NCBI GenBank assembly: GCA_004123355.1
Contig: SCHM01000003.1
Span: forward strand, 2,809,058 to 2,873,057
Direction of reading: 5' to 3'
DNA length: 64,000 nt
From: Amphirosellinia nigrospora
Taxonomy: Eukaryota > Ascomycota > Sordariomycetes > Xylariales > Xylariaceae
This document shows positions 23,200 through 35,823 of the stretch, piece by piece (the first letter of the stretch is position 1; every line of letters starts with the position of its first letter). The notes below the pieces were generated by a model, which was given only the letters and a program-made list of their open reading frames with translations, was not told the origin of the DNA and searched no databases. A program made the position numbers and the translations under genes.

Positions 23200-24148
23200 A
23201 CGCAAGCTAGCATGCATTCAAAGTACTATTTGAGTAGGCTTCAAGTCCTATTTGGAATCACAAGTATTTACTACTTTCCAAAGGAACCACATCGATCCGG
23301 ATAGAGATACCTGATATTGTTGATGAGGCTATAAATAGCAAACACTGAGTCCAATACTATTTACCTTGAGCCATACTACTAGATTGGTAATTATAGACTG
23401 CTCGTCATTTTTCGGGGGAGTTTTCTGGCACCTATGTTCTATCAGAAATGAGGGCTATGGTTGTTTAAAGTGTGTCACCGTGGATTAGACACTGTTCAGA
23501 AAACGCAAGGTTATAGGGTGGAGCACGAGAAGTAGCATTGTGTTGTGGCTAATGCGTGGCGCATAAAGTCTCTGATAATGAGATTTAGGTAGAATCAATC
23601 ATGCCGTGAAACATGACCTATAACAGTACATAGGTAGGTCAAAAATAAATACACTAAGCAGTAGGCAAATCGCGAAGTACTGATACAATAAGTCGATCGT
23701 CCTTTTCTGTCCTATCCGAACCCTCCTCACCGCCTAGGTAGAGTATCTCCCTATCTGCCGAAGCGCCTCGCAAGGTACCTCGCAAGGTACCTACCTATCC
23801 GTCTGCCTCCCATCGTTGGTAATACCACCATCTCGTACCTCGTCATCTGTTCATCCGAGGCGAGGCGATATATCGCCTAATCATATTACCTAGTCGACAC
23901 TCGTTTCGTTTTCCCTTTGCTACACATATCGCGCGTCGTGTCACCCACCGAACCTTTGTTGCGTGGCTAACCCGTCAGATTGACGTGAAGGGGGAAAAAA
24001 TTCCACCGTCACCTGCGTGCCTCCGAATCGGCTGATACGGTGCCCTCTCTCCCACCTTCGCCTTCTCCTGCCGCAGCCAGATCAGTTCTCATCCGAACTT
24101 GTCAGCTTTGGCCTGCTCACACACAGCCAGCCGCAAATATCGGTTCTC
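23200..24148. other. Intergenic stretch downstream of URA5
   Basis: About 950 bases. Contains a short direct repeat (CCTCGCAAGGTA twice, near 23766-23790) and other AGGTAC words. Nothing that reads as a gene. Confidence 0.45.
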
Positions 24149-24849
24149 ATGTCACTGTTTCAGTAAGCCTCTCCAAGCCATGCCAGCCAGCCAGCCATTC
24201 TCTGATTTTGTCACCGCATGATATCCAACCATAGTCGCCACCCAATACCGCCACTGGCCTCATGTCCTGCATATATGTCTTCTGGCTATACAGATGACTG
24301 ATATCTTACCGATCTACCTCTTCCCCTATTTCCGTTTTCTCACCCTTCATTCGGCCCCTGGTTTTCCCCCTCCCAGCCACCTCCAAATTTCAGACCAATT
24401 AGAGAAAAAAACCCAAAAAAAACCAGGAACAAAGCGAAGGGATGGCCAAGGGCACACCAACTAACCGTTATTAGAAGCTTTCGTAACCTTTCGCCAAAGG
24501 CTCGCATCGGTGTGGGTCTGGGCCTGTGAGTAACTCTCGGCGTTATTTTCTTGATCTGGCGATTCTCGAGCCATGACATTTCCTTTTCGGGTCGATACAT
24601 CGTAACCTGGAGCTCCCCAAACATTGACACAAAAACCGCTTTCGATAGCTGACTCCGAGGGTTTCTAGCCTGGCTTGGGGTGCCATTGGTCTGCAGTTGT
24701 CAGATGGGGCCGAGGAGCGGTACTTCAAGCCGACGGAGGACGACCGCGCTGCGCTGCGGCAGATGGCTCCACGAATCACAGCCGTGGACCGGAACAGCGG
24801 AGTTGAAGATACCACCGCTCCTAATGGTCGTAGTGGTTCTACAAGTTAA
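24149..24849 (+). CDS. Small single-span membrane protein, conserved in fungi
   Basis: A gene too short to show as an open frame. Proposed exons 24149-24162, 24475-24525 and 24669-24849 join in phase to 81 residues. Exons 2 and 3 are well supported: SFRNLSPKARIGVGLGLLAWGAIGLQLSD spans the second splice (GTGAGT...TTTCTAG), followed by an acidic stretch with ERYFKPTEDDRAALRQMAP. The Gly/Leu/Ala/Ile segment is a plausible membrane span after a short basic N-terminus, as in small mitochondrial inner-membrane proteins. I recall similar unnamed 70-80 residue fungal proteins with LSPKTR and an S-D-x-A-E motif. Exon 1 (MSLF plus CA before GTAAGC) is a guess. No frame break. Location and function are inference. 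Confidence 0.62.
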
Positions 24850-25976
24850 TTTCTAAATCGAGTAAGCGTCAGCAAGCCCAAAAAAACCTTTTAGAAAATT
24901 ACAGGCTTTGGACCAGTGAGCCAAATATTTACGGCGTGACTGGAGGAGATGAGATCAAAGCAGCCAGCGTCAGGGTTTTGTATGGTTTGACACATTGCAT
25001 GGCACTACCGATTTCGCAATAGTAACGATTTAGGGCACTGCCAATTCGGTTCGTGTTTCAACTCGTCAGTAATAATTGCTAGGTCCTATATCCAGGCTTA
25101 GAAGTTCCGTATAGAATTGTATGGCTTGAAAGGAGGGGAAATAGAGCTATCGTCTCACTAACGCTGATGTCCATCTAGGCCTCAATTGAAAAATGTGACC
25201 ACTCTACCTAAGAAGTAGAAACGGGACGTATGAGTTGAAGAGGAAGATTCTGTCAACTTATTAGCCTCGAACTAGACTAGACATGATAAGACGAATGAAT
25301 GAACGTCGAATTACAACCAGCATATTAACCATTTACTTAGTATCAAAGAATTGTAGGTGCGTTTCACGTACACTGCATTAGCCGGGTATGGCTCACCGAA
25401 AGAAGTACTGACAATGGAAAATTATTTGACCTGTAACGGAGCAGAACAAACATGTTGCTAAGAGGCAAGTAATACTACGATCAAGTACAATCACGATGTA
25501 TGCACTACCAGGATCACCATCATTCGTATCATTGAGAAACAAGAGTTTTCTGTTTCATACGTGCGGCGTCTATATCAGGAGCTAAAAAGTGCAAGGCTCA
25601 TCACTTCGCTACAAACCCATCGCTCAGCCAAATGCCCTGTTCATGAAAGATGCGTGCCCCATGGAGAATCCCAATCCCATCAAGGATATGGCAACCACCC
25701 AGGTTGTTAGAACGTTCAACGTCATGACAACCACTAGAGGGCGACAGTCCACGCCCCCGAAATCTAATCATCGTGTCTAATGCGGGAAAGAAAAAGCCAC
25801 AGCCAGTCTAATGAAAGGTGCACGAGCCGAACCAGAAAATGCAAATCAAACTACCACCCCTCATGCTAGTCCCATGCAGGTGAAGCGAAACTTTTTTGAA
25901 TGATGAGAAACGTAGGAAACAAGAACGCCATGAATGCTCGAAAAATCGCAACCCGAAATTGCCACTGCTACCCTTC
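24850..25976. other. Intergenic stretch between the small membrane protein and the C2H2 factor
   Basis: About 1.1 kb. A 63-codon plus-strand frame (25589-25780) and an equally open minus-strand frame overlap each other, and neither has a recognisable motif. Probably 3' untranslated sequence of the two convergent genes. Confidence 0.4.
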
Positions 25977-28900
25977 TTATATGTCCGTCTTGACGCAAGG
26001 TGCAGTTGAAGACTCAACGACAGCTGGCAGTGGCTTGAAGAACTGGGTCATGTCGAGAGTAAGATCGGAGATTGCATAGTCGGGGTTCATCTCGCCCACC
26101 GACCCCAGTTCCTCACCACGCGAGGCCCCATCGGTTTCAACCCATGCAGTTGCAGTCTTAAGCAGTTGTATTACTTGCGTCAACCGTTGGTCTGGACTCA
26201 ACTGGGACGTAGTCAAGCGAGGTGTCCGGAGAAATAACTTGGCAAGCCAGAAGAAATGTGGGCCATCTCGAGAGAAGCCATGACGTCGAGGATTCGAGAC
26301 AGACGGTGGGAACTGAATTGCCATGTCCATATCCCAGTAGGATTTCCACTTGTCTAGTGCCGTGGTGAAGTTGTTGTACAGCTGACGAGACATGGGTTGT
26401 TGAGTTCCAGGAACTGGCGTGTTTCTCCCACTATTGTTCGCGCTTTGATGACCGCTACTAGTGTCAACTCCTCCCGTAACGATCCAATCGTTCTGGTCGA
26501 GTGGTTTGCCGAACCACTGAGCTCCGTCAAATTGTCTTCCGTCTGGGCTCGTCTAATCTGGGCAAGAATAGCGTGAATCAAGATGAACTTTCCCCATAAA
26601 TTGGTGCTCCCAGGCTGGATCTGAACAGTGCCATCTAGCATAGCTCGAAGTACTAAATGCAATTCCGGTTGTTTGCTCCGTTGAGACCCATCCGGATTAG
26701 CTTTCTTCACTGCATCCGAACCAATAAATTGAGGGCATCTGCACATTCGCTCCCGGATTGGGCCTCCCAAGCAGCATCGTCAGCTGGAAGAGGAATGCAA
26801 ATTTCAAAGGCATCAAATTGCGGATCAAGATTGAAGTATAAGCCCCGTGCCACGTCCAGAAGATACACCATATGCATTAGCCGGATACGCTTTTCCTGTT
26901 CAACCCACGCTACCAGTCGAATGTTTGGGGGCTTATTTTCTGTAGATCGAGATTCGGCTGATGGAGGAAGCTGTCAAGACTTGAGTCATTCTGGATATGT
27001 AGAAGGTTAGAACGTCGCGCAATCGAGGCGACAACTGGGAACACTCGTCGAGCAGTCTCCCGCTGAATCGGAGTGCCATTCCAGATTAGCAGGGAAGACA
27101 TAAGAATTAGTGCTTGTAGCTTTTCAAGACCAACTTTGTCTTTCCCATTTTCGATCTTGAACGGGGTGTGTGATTGTACCAAATTGCAGTCACGCTCGAG
27201 AGCAATGTTCAGGAAGGTTGTGACCTCACGCACGAGCGATGGGTCAACACGATTAGAGTAACAAGCCCCGATACAGCACATGGCAGCAGTGAGTCCAGGT
27301 AAGCATCCATAATGCGGAAAGTAGGAATATGAAGAAATGAAAAATGAATATGAAAATGGATGAACGACTCGAGAAATATTCTAATGTTTTCGGGGTGGAA
27401 AAAGTGGTGTATGGCATTGTTCTCGGGGGAGGCGTAGTTGCTCGGCGGGTAGAAGAAATTGGTTATCTGAGTAGAAAAGTTGTTCACACCCATCCTGCAT
27501 AGACATTTGCGGTTCCCAGTTCGAAAAGAGCGGTCGGTCGGTGCCATCGGTCGGGGGAGCGCCCGGTGTGCCATTGGATCTCTCGGGAGGGGAGTTAGGC
27601 TCGGTTTTGATTGCGGTCTGATTCTGTCCAATATTAGGAGATGGGAACGTAGTGTTGTAGGTATGTGTTGGTTGCGCACCAGGCTGTTGGAACATCTGAG
27701 ACCAGTCAAGGCCCGACTGTTGGTTTGAGCCAGAAGCTCCATACATGGGCATGCCGTTCTGGTTCGGAGGCATATTGAAGTTGGCCAACTGTGGGTTGAT
27801 GTTGGAGGACATCGAGTTTGACACTTCACCGTTATAGCCACCTGGCATGTTCCTACGGTCCCGGTTGGCGGCGTCATCCATGCGACTCATACTGCTTGAT
27901 CTAGAGAGCTGGTTCTGGTCGTTGGCCATGTTTCCCATACCATCTTGGATCTGGACCATACCGAATGGGTGAACAACCCCGTCACCTGGCATGCTGGTCA
28001 TGCCATTCATGTGACTCAAGTCGCCCTCGTTCGCTTTCTGCGCATTCTGCTGCTGCTTTTTAACGTGTGCTTGGGGGTGAGACAGGTGACTCGCCCCGGT
28101 AGGGTTACCTCGACGAATCGAGCATTTCTGGAAGTGACGCTTCAAAATATCACTTCGTGAAAACGTATCGCGGCACAACACGCACATATATGGGCGGTCT
28201 CCGGTGTCTGCACTGTCAATTAGTATACCTACAGCTCATTTACGGAAACTACAAACTTACGGCGCAAAAGATGGCGCTTGAGATGCTTAGCGTGGAGGTA
28301 AGTCTTGGTACAGTGGGGACAAGGAAACTTTCCATCAGCATCCTTCTGAGGGATGACAGTATTCTTTGAGGCGCCAGTGCCTGTGGGGGCGGCGGGCCGA
28401 CCTGGAGCACTAGGGAGAATTCCGCGCCGTCCCTGTGATCCCACGACGTGGGTGGGCTGCTCAGCATCTTGCAGTAACGATGGTTGGTGACCCATCATCG
28501 GGCTACCACCATAAGGCGACGACATTCCTGACTGAGGGATGACTCCACCTGCGGGCATGGGACGGAGAACGGGAGGTCGCGCAGCAGCCGGCGCAGGCGC
28601 AATAGGCTGCGGATGAGAAGCGGCAACAGATGCCTGAGGCATCATAGAAGTCGTCGTGGGATAACCCTGAGGGGGGTTCTGATACTGACTAGGCATCATG
28701 CCATACGAACCACGGCCGGGACCTGCGTTAGGAGGGGGGTAGTTGCTCATATTCTGTGGCTGAGGCGTGCTGGGAGTACCGGGTGTCCTGGGCGTATGAG
28801 GGTGACTCCCGTAAATAGATTGCATACTATTATTGCTGTGTTGCAGAGGCGGCAAGGTGTGCTGGGTGGCGGAACCTTGCTGCAGCTGGTGAGGAGCTAT

Positions 28901-28984
28901 AGCTGACGGTGAAGGGTATGAGGAGCCCGAAGTGCCTAACTGGTTAGACGAGTACTGCTGTTGAGCAGAAGGGGCGTTGTCCAT
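25977..28984 (-). CDS. C2H2 zinc-finger transcription factor with fungal regulatory domain
   Basis: Nuclear DNA-binding regulator, target unknown. Exon 1 (28261-28984) codes a Pro/Gln/Ser-rich N-terminus and finger 1, FPCPHCTKTYLHAKHLKRH; a 53-nt intron splits the first finger at its last histidine. Finger 2 follows as YMCVLCRDTFSRSDILKRH ending in Cys, then RRGNPTGASHLSHPQAHVKK, a block strongly conserved in filamentous fungi. A middle Asn/Met-rich linker leads to NFFYPPS and HFHIHFSFLHIPTFRIMDAYLG, then MCCIGACYSNRVD, the start of a domain like those in other fungal factors. Five one-base losses (near 27490, 27296, 26938, 26722 and 26530) sit in G, A or T runs on the coding strand; adding one base at each gives a continuous protein of about 980 residues. 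A long CT-rich (coding strand) leader lies upstream. Confidence 0.85.
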
Positions 28985-31440
28985 ATCCTCGGAAATGAGT
29001 AGTGGGCGTTGCGGGAAACAGCACCGAGGACTGCCTAGAACGTAGCAAGCCCGATGGTGTTCTGTAAACTACAAGCAGCAACTATGTTCGAAGTCTCAGT
29101 GCAGTCGCTCCCAAGATCACGCGTTGTACCGAGAAGGATCTGTGTGGGTTGGGTGGATACGCTGAGGGGTAGAGCAGGTCAACAAGAACGCGTCGAATAT
29201 TTGTTTGTTGTATATCAAATCCAGAAAGTTGGAATCGACGACCCAGAATCCTTATCCTCCACGCCTGATACCGAACGGAAGTAACACGATGCTGCCTCCA
29301 GTACAAATATTAGACGGTGCAAGCTAGCACAAGAGTGTTGGCAACACAGTTTCGATGTCAAGGAGGATAAAAGTTGGTAAACAACGGTGATGAGGGGAAC
29401 AGTCTGAATTGGGGTAGAATTGGGGACCACAATGGAGAGCTGGTTGAGGAAAAGGTTTCGTGAGGTCCAATTAACAAAATGGGACCGATGGGGTCTTGGT
29501 GTTTGTAAAGTGGAGAAAGGGAGCCCGTTCCTCGAGGTGTGCGGTGAGGTGAGCCGACTTCTTATTTGAACAGAGGCAAGCAGGGATTTTTTTTCTTCCC
29601 GCCTGATTTGTCTCAAGGCAGAAAAATTTCTGGTGTGCTGGCTCGCTGTTCACTCGACGTGCGTTCTGTGGGCCTGCTGGTCAGAAATGTAACAGAAAAA
29701 GTGAAGTAGTCCCAGGTACAACGATCGCTGGATAGGCGCGGCGCGTGTGGAAAAGTGGACACGAATGCCGAGTAGCAGCCGTTCACGTATGGTGGATTGA
29801 TCTAACGATCAACGGCAGCGAGCGAGTGGATGCTGACGATGAAAGACGGGGCGGATGACGGTAACTCGTCGAGATGCTGATGCATGCAAAATGCAAGTCA
29901 AGCTAGCAAAAAGTGGGTGTAGTCACTAGAGGAGGTGGATTTTGGTGTAGTGCACAAGTAGTATGAGAATGGAGAGAGAGGCGGTAGAGTGTGGGTGGAG
30001 CTCGCGAGGAAAAAAAAAAGTGGGAGGTTTGAGGGAGCAAGAGTTTGAAGTGAATGGAAGGTTCAGGTTTGCGCAGGCAAAGGCGGTAGGCAGTTTTTGT
30101 GGGCCCGAGGGAGTTACCGAGTGACAAGTACTGAGTACCCCTAATGCTGGGTATTCAAGCGGACGCAGATGTAACGAACCAAGGGATGAGGAACCAGTTG
30201 TTTGACAGTTGCCACCAACAGGCCTATCCCGGTAGATGGCTCCAGGACAAGAGAGAATAGGTGGTGACAGGTGGGAACGAAGATTCTGAGGGCGGGAAGC
30301 TCGGGCGCCAATTCGGAGATAACTCAGTGTAGCCAAAAGGGGACAAAGGGGGGGATAAAAGCAGGGAGAAAAATAAAATAAAAAATTGACTGGCAGCGAC
30401 ACAATGCGAATGGGGTATAGGCAATATGGAATCAACAACAAAAACTCACATTCAGGTCCAGGAATCCACACCCACAAACGGTGCTGTACCACAAATTTCT
30501 TGTCCGCGCCCTCAGAAAGGCTGCACACGTGGGGACAATTTGTTGGCGAGCGTTTTCAACGTCTCCAGCTATAACCAGGATGCGCAACAGAAATGGAACG
30601 ACAACGCAGCGGGGGATCACGCCAATTGCTGCTGCAGCGGTGAGTAAACAATCAATGCACAGAGGGTAGGGAGGACCGGGAAAGGGTAGAGGAGAGGGAG
30701 TGGAAGGAGAGAAGAACAAGAGAGACGGACACGGGCGAGATATGAGGGAAGTGGGAGGACAGGAACTCCCACGATTGAACAATCACCTGCTTGTAGACAC
30801 GTCCAATTGATTGACACGAAGCGAAGCGCGAGTCGGGGCAACCTTGGTTAACCTTGGTCCTTCACAGAGGGAGAGTCAGGGTGCTACCACCTCCAAGCGT
30901 ACCTAAATACATAAGTAGTACCTGTCTGCTGTCCAGGGGATAATAGGTACCTGAGGTCCTGTAAACAAGTGCAGTAAATGGTAGATTTTCAGGGCATTTC
31001 ACTAGACTTGTATAGGTAAGTACATACTGAATGTACTGTTTGCCAATCATGTACTTATACACCGCCAGCCTATTGAAGTTAGGTACAGCTTTCTCATTTT
31101 CCAGCCTTCATTGTTTACTTAGAGTAATTTACTGAATAATGACACTGCCAAGCAAGGACATTAGTACAATAAAAGGGCCACCTAATTACAATTAATAAGA
31201 TAAGGTAAGCTTTATCCTAGTGGGCAGTACATACCTATAAACTGGCCGCATTGCGTCAAGCGCACCTACATATTGCTGTAGGTACTGTAGGTTAGGTCAT
31301 CCCCTAACATGCTCCTCAGTGTATATATACTAAACGGGACTTGGAAACGCTTCATAATTTATTATTGTAGCATGAAGACAGCAAAACGTAAGACGGGTAA
31401 GCTCAACTGTATAATTGTACAACGTCTGATGTCTGGAAAA
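28985..31440. other. Long upstream region of the C2H2 factor gene
   Basis: About 2.4 kb. On the coding (minus) strand it is pyrimidine-rich with CCCTC and TTCTC tracts, fitting a long leader and promoter as in many fungal regulators. Open frames are translations of these tracts. AGGTAC words recur near 30900-31030. Confidence 0.4.
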
Positions 31441-31800
31441 TCACGGTGTGATAGCATGCTCGGCTTGATAGGCGGTTAACGGCACGGTGGAAATTGATAT
31501 TTGCTTGGTACCGGAGTACCTACCATTCCAAGTATTCGTTGCGGCAAATCGGTTTGAATCCCCTGCAAGCCTGCATAGTTGTAGTTGGGTGGTGGTAGTG
31601 CCTTGCCTATCACGGAATCGCGGCACTTGTATTGAATGGCTGGGCTTATTTTCTTGCAGCGCGAGAGAAACGGGCACAGCACCAAACGTCAGTAACAGAG
31701 AGAGCTCCAATACAAGCGCGCCTATAGTATCAGTATCGTTTCATCCTTCTTGTCAATTTCAGGCTTACTTACTGTACAATGTCTTGCAAGACTAAAATAT
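31441..31800 (-). pseudogene. Coding relic of unknown family, copy A
   Basis: Minus strand. A frame of about 90 codons reads GALVLELSLLLTFGAVP, then SLALQENKP, and runs to 31441. Just upstream is an apparent intron opening GTAAGT and closing CTATAG at about 31720, preceded by LQDIVQ. The start of this segment matches copy B at 37.5-37.8 kb with only third-position changes across GALVLE. I cannot name the family. No plausible start codon or full-length protein is visible, so I treat it as a relic. Confidence 0.3.
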
Positions 31801-32508
31801 TATTATCCCATTAGCGATACCGAACAAGCCTCACGTCTTTTTCTATTGATGGCGGTGCGTGCGCACTATTTCTATTGGCATGTTCCAGCCACCACCAATG
31901 GGAGGGTATCACTAAAATCTGAACATATGACTGCCTCTGCGTATATGTAAATCAACTTTAAGAAACCAGTTTTTGATGATCGCCCTGGCTATCCTGTAAC
32001 CTATATTACAGTCTTCCTATTGCCACACCTTTAATGCTCTCCAACTCGTTCGCGAGTACCAATCTATGTTATTGGGGAGTCCTGAATATTAATAAGGAGA
32101 TAGTCCTAGCTATTGTATTTGCAGTGAACTCAAGTTATTTATCAGTTGAAAGCGTCGCTCTTGTTATATGATTTAAACTTCAACAGAAACTATATTGAGG
32201 CTTTAATCAACTAGCTTTGGCATATGTCATCTTTTTGATGTTGATTCTTTCAAATGAATAGTATCACGCAATCATCTGTTTCTAGATCTTCAGGCTCACG
32301 AGATGGTTGGCCTTGTTTGATGAAACCAAGCTATCTCTAACTAAACACGTCAGATTGCACGAGTCTTAGGATAGGCAATAGACTTGATAATAAGGCCTCT
32401 TGTTTATTATTAGCTCAGCAGAGGGATCATAAACATGATAAGATGTGTTAGGGAAATGTAAATAGAATTCAGGATTTATTCAAGATCTTACCTAATGCAC
32501 GCTTGCCT

Positions 32509-32670
32509 TCAACCCTCCATATCCACTCCCCATGTAATTACCCATAGAGCACGTGCGAATGGAGATGGACCAGGTTTACCCTTCTGGGTCTTCGGTGGGT
32601 TGCGTGGTGGGCTGTTCGCGTTATCTGGGCCTCGATTGATCTGATAACGCTGGTTGAAGCCCACCACCAT
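32509..32670 (-). other. GC-richer 53-codon open frame in the desert
   Basis: An ATG-started frame, MVVGFNQRYQINRG then a Pro/Lys-rich stretch and PSPFARALWVITWG. It stands out because its base content and residue mix look coding, unlike the AT-rich sequence around it. No family recognised; it may be a relic or chance. Confidence 0.2.
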
Positions 32671-35394
32671 CTTGTAGGGCTAGTAGTATCATTTTATCTA
32701 TATACACAAGCAAGCTAGACAGCATTTGATAATAACAATTGAAATATAGCGCCTCGAAGTTAGCCAGCTATAGGAACGCAAATAACTTGGATTGGGGATG
32801 ACAGGCAAGATGTTGACAGGGCCTGGTATAGTAAATGAGGTTTACCGGGAATAAGGTATTATCGCATTGTTTGGAGTCACGGCATGGGCAGTAAAATCAT
32901 CCTATATTCCAGATTGCTTAAAAATGAGGGTCGTCTTGATGTACTGTCAACAAAACATGTCGCGGCCCTGTTCGTTATTATCCAATCCTTAGATAATTTG
33001 GTTTAGCTAGTTGAAATATATTTAATTTTAATGTTCATTTTTGTAATTTATGTACTCTAAAAGTGCTACCATATCCATCCTTTGCTTTGAATTCGTAGCT
33101 TATGAAGATTGCCCTCACGGCCTAAAAATTATTAAACGCCGTGAGTTGTTGCAATATAGTCTTTATATCTTCCACTAAGATGATCACTCTCATCTATGCT
33201 ATGTAAGAGAAGTCAACTAGTAGCGACTAACACATTCCAAATCTCATTAAACGCACAACAGGAAACAAGCGGTAAATGGAAGCCATGTACAGATAGACCT
33301 TTCAGAAGCCCATTATCTGTTCAGATTTAGGTTTAGGGTATTGAATTATAAACAGATACCTCCTCTGTTGATCCCGTAAACTCCAAGTTGATTTGTTTCA
33401 TGCAAATGTCGTCTACACGGAAAGACGGTGGTCTATAACGCAAATCATAGTCCTAAGTAGGAAATAGCCTCGGGAATTTTATATCAAGGGCAAGGTTCCT
33501 AACAATGTCATATGTGTAGACAGGGATCCTCTTAAGCGCCGCCGGCGATATCAACTTGAGCTTGGGCTCTTGGTTTCTATGTGAGTTGGTGATAAATATG
33601 AATGGCTTCTCATCCAGAACCTACCACATCGACGACGAATGCAATGGCTATAATGCCCAGCCAGCACGCTGTACTTCTTGATCCTGATAGCAGTCGAAGG
33701 AGACGGGTACATTGCATAATACGATTCCCGTCCGTCCGCACGTACCAAGGTTTAGGCCGGGTTGTGGGCGAGCGGAAGAAATGAAAGCGACTATGCGATC
33801 GGCTAATGTGTACTACTTTGGTAGTGGAGCTCCTACTTAAGAGGGCAAGAGGGTCTCTCTGGCTGACACACTAAGGTAGTGTACTGTTGTGTACGCTTTT
33901 CCTGTACACAGTATCAGCAGTGCTGGCATGTGTAAGTACCTGCACAATAGCACATTGCGAATTTCTTGGTGCAAGCGGCAAAACGTGAATGCGCGACGGT
34001 TGATTGTGCCGTTCTCATCTGTCCCCAGTCCGGTTTGCTACTTACACTATATACCTAGGTAGGGTGAATGTGAAAAAGCTCAGTCCTGCGTATAAACACA
34101 TGGGTAAAATCTTCAAGTGCAGACGCTAGTATCTACAAGTACTAACAAGCCCACCGCCGCGGGATTGTGCGACTTTGGGTGGACACGGGCACTTTCAGCC
34201 TCCAAAAGGTGGGCAAATGTGGGCGGCAGGTGGGCATCTACCTAATAATATCAACATTGTATCAATCGGATGAAGATGTACGAAAAGGGTAGAAGGCTTG
34301 CTTGAGGGCCCATTCTGTGTAACCTGGAGACCCTCATTTTACATGGTCCATCGCCAACCTTTTACGATGGAGCCTCGATGAGGCTGAAACTTTGAACGTC
34401 GTCGAAGCTTGAACAAGCATATCGACATGCACAGCGCACATGGCTTCTCGTGCAAACCTACTTGCGACTCGGCGAGGCAAACTCATCACTAGAATCAAGT
34501 AGCAATAGTCAAAGACGTATCAATACGAGCGGTTTTCCAGTTTAGGTAGGTTCCAAATGCCGATGGTACGTACGAGTACCGAGTCTGACCGAGTACCTAT
34601 GTAGTAGAGGCCGCGCTAGTAATTTCGACAAGCAATCAATAGAGGACAGATGGCAATGATTGCCATACGAGCAGGGATTTACAGATTCATCTGGTGCTGT
34701 AGATAAGTAGACGGCCCGTGATGCCCATTTGCTCTAGATTTAGAAGGACACACAAACTACCGACACGGGGGGCCTGTATTGCTACCGACTGTGGACATCG
34801 TGGAGGCCTGAAGTAACTAGTTTGCCCACAATCAATCCAAGTTCTGGCAAGTCAAAACTTGTAAACATCTTTCTGTGCATTGAACAGCGAGAAGCAATGG
34901 TGTTTTTACCCATCCCACATGCTTATACTGCACTACAGTAGGTCGGGTCATGTGTTTCATCTCGCCATTTTGCCCATCTACTAGTATATATATCCACATG
35001 CCACGAGCGGCTTAGCTAACTTGACGCTATATGCACGCTACCCAACATACATAATGCAGCATCTATCCGTCCAGTGTCATGAGAGGTACAGCATACTGAG
35101 GTCTGTATCCAGGTAGAAGTACTACGCAATAGTGGCAGTTAGTGCGACTGTATGCATAGTTTATCAAGATAGTGGCGTCCTAAGTCCTCGCTGATGGATT
35201 AATAAGCTCGTATACCAATGTCATGATTGTTACGCCAAAAAAAACTTGCTCAGCAACACAGTTTTTCTCGCCATGTTAAGCAGCCCAAAGAATTATTCAA
35301 TGAAACACCAGCCAGCTTGGAAAACAAACAATATTTATCCATGACCAGTTGTAACGTATCATGTAATGTGTAATGTACAGTATCCGTAGTACCT

Positions 35395-35823
35395 ATGCAG
35401 GAGCTCTGGTCCTTGCTATGGTCCTTGGGATGTACCAGTACGTACATCAGCATGCGTCATCGAACTTCGGGTACATCTACCTTGCTTGCATCAATGGGGC
35501 CACAAACAGACGCTATCTCCTCTGACTGGCTGCGTCCCCCTGCAAGCCTTGCATGCCGGATCTGTCAAGGAGGCCAGGCCGTGAGATTCTTGGCGCAGGG
35601 TATTACTGCCCCTTTAGGACTAGCGGTGGTTTGGGAGCAGCGAGCCACAGTCTGGCGGTCAAGTCTCTTGGAGCGTGCAAGGCAAAGATCGGGCAAAGAT
35701 TCTTGCATCATTCCGGGATTAGTCGTGGCCGAGCTTGCACCGAGATTGCTTCTTAACCTGTCCTATCAAGTGTCAATGCCACCTCATCAAGCAGATAATC
35801 ATCGTCGCCAAATCGTGCCATGA
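35395..35823 (+). CDS. Candidate orphan frame of 142 codons
   Basis: Begins at a real ATG and is the longest open frame in the desert, in a GC-richer island. It contains SLACRICQGGQAVRF and a Leu/Ala-rich middle (ELAPRLLLNL), with no recognisable domain, signal peptide or membrane span. An overlapping frame of 67 codons is also open, so the support is weak. Confidence 0.2.
   Translation: MQELWSLLWSLGCTSTYISMRHRTSGTSTLLASMGPQTDAISSDWLRPPASLACRICQGGQAVRFLAQGITAPLGLAVVWEQRATVWRSSLLERARQRSGKDSCIIPGLVVAELAPRLLLNLSYQVSMPPHQADNHRRQIVP

Noticed and set aside
24543-24815. 90-codon minus-strand frame
   Set aside because: It is antisense to the last exon of the small membrane protein, whose spliced sequence is far more protein-like.
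25589-25780. 63-codon plus-strand frame downstream of the C2H2 factor
   Set aside because: An equally open minus-strand frame overlaps it, there is no motif, and the position fits 3' untranslated sequence.
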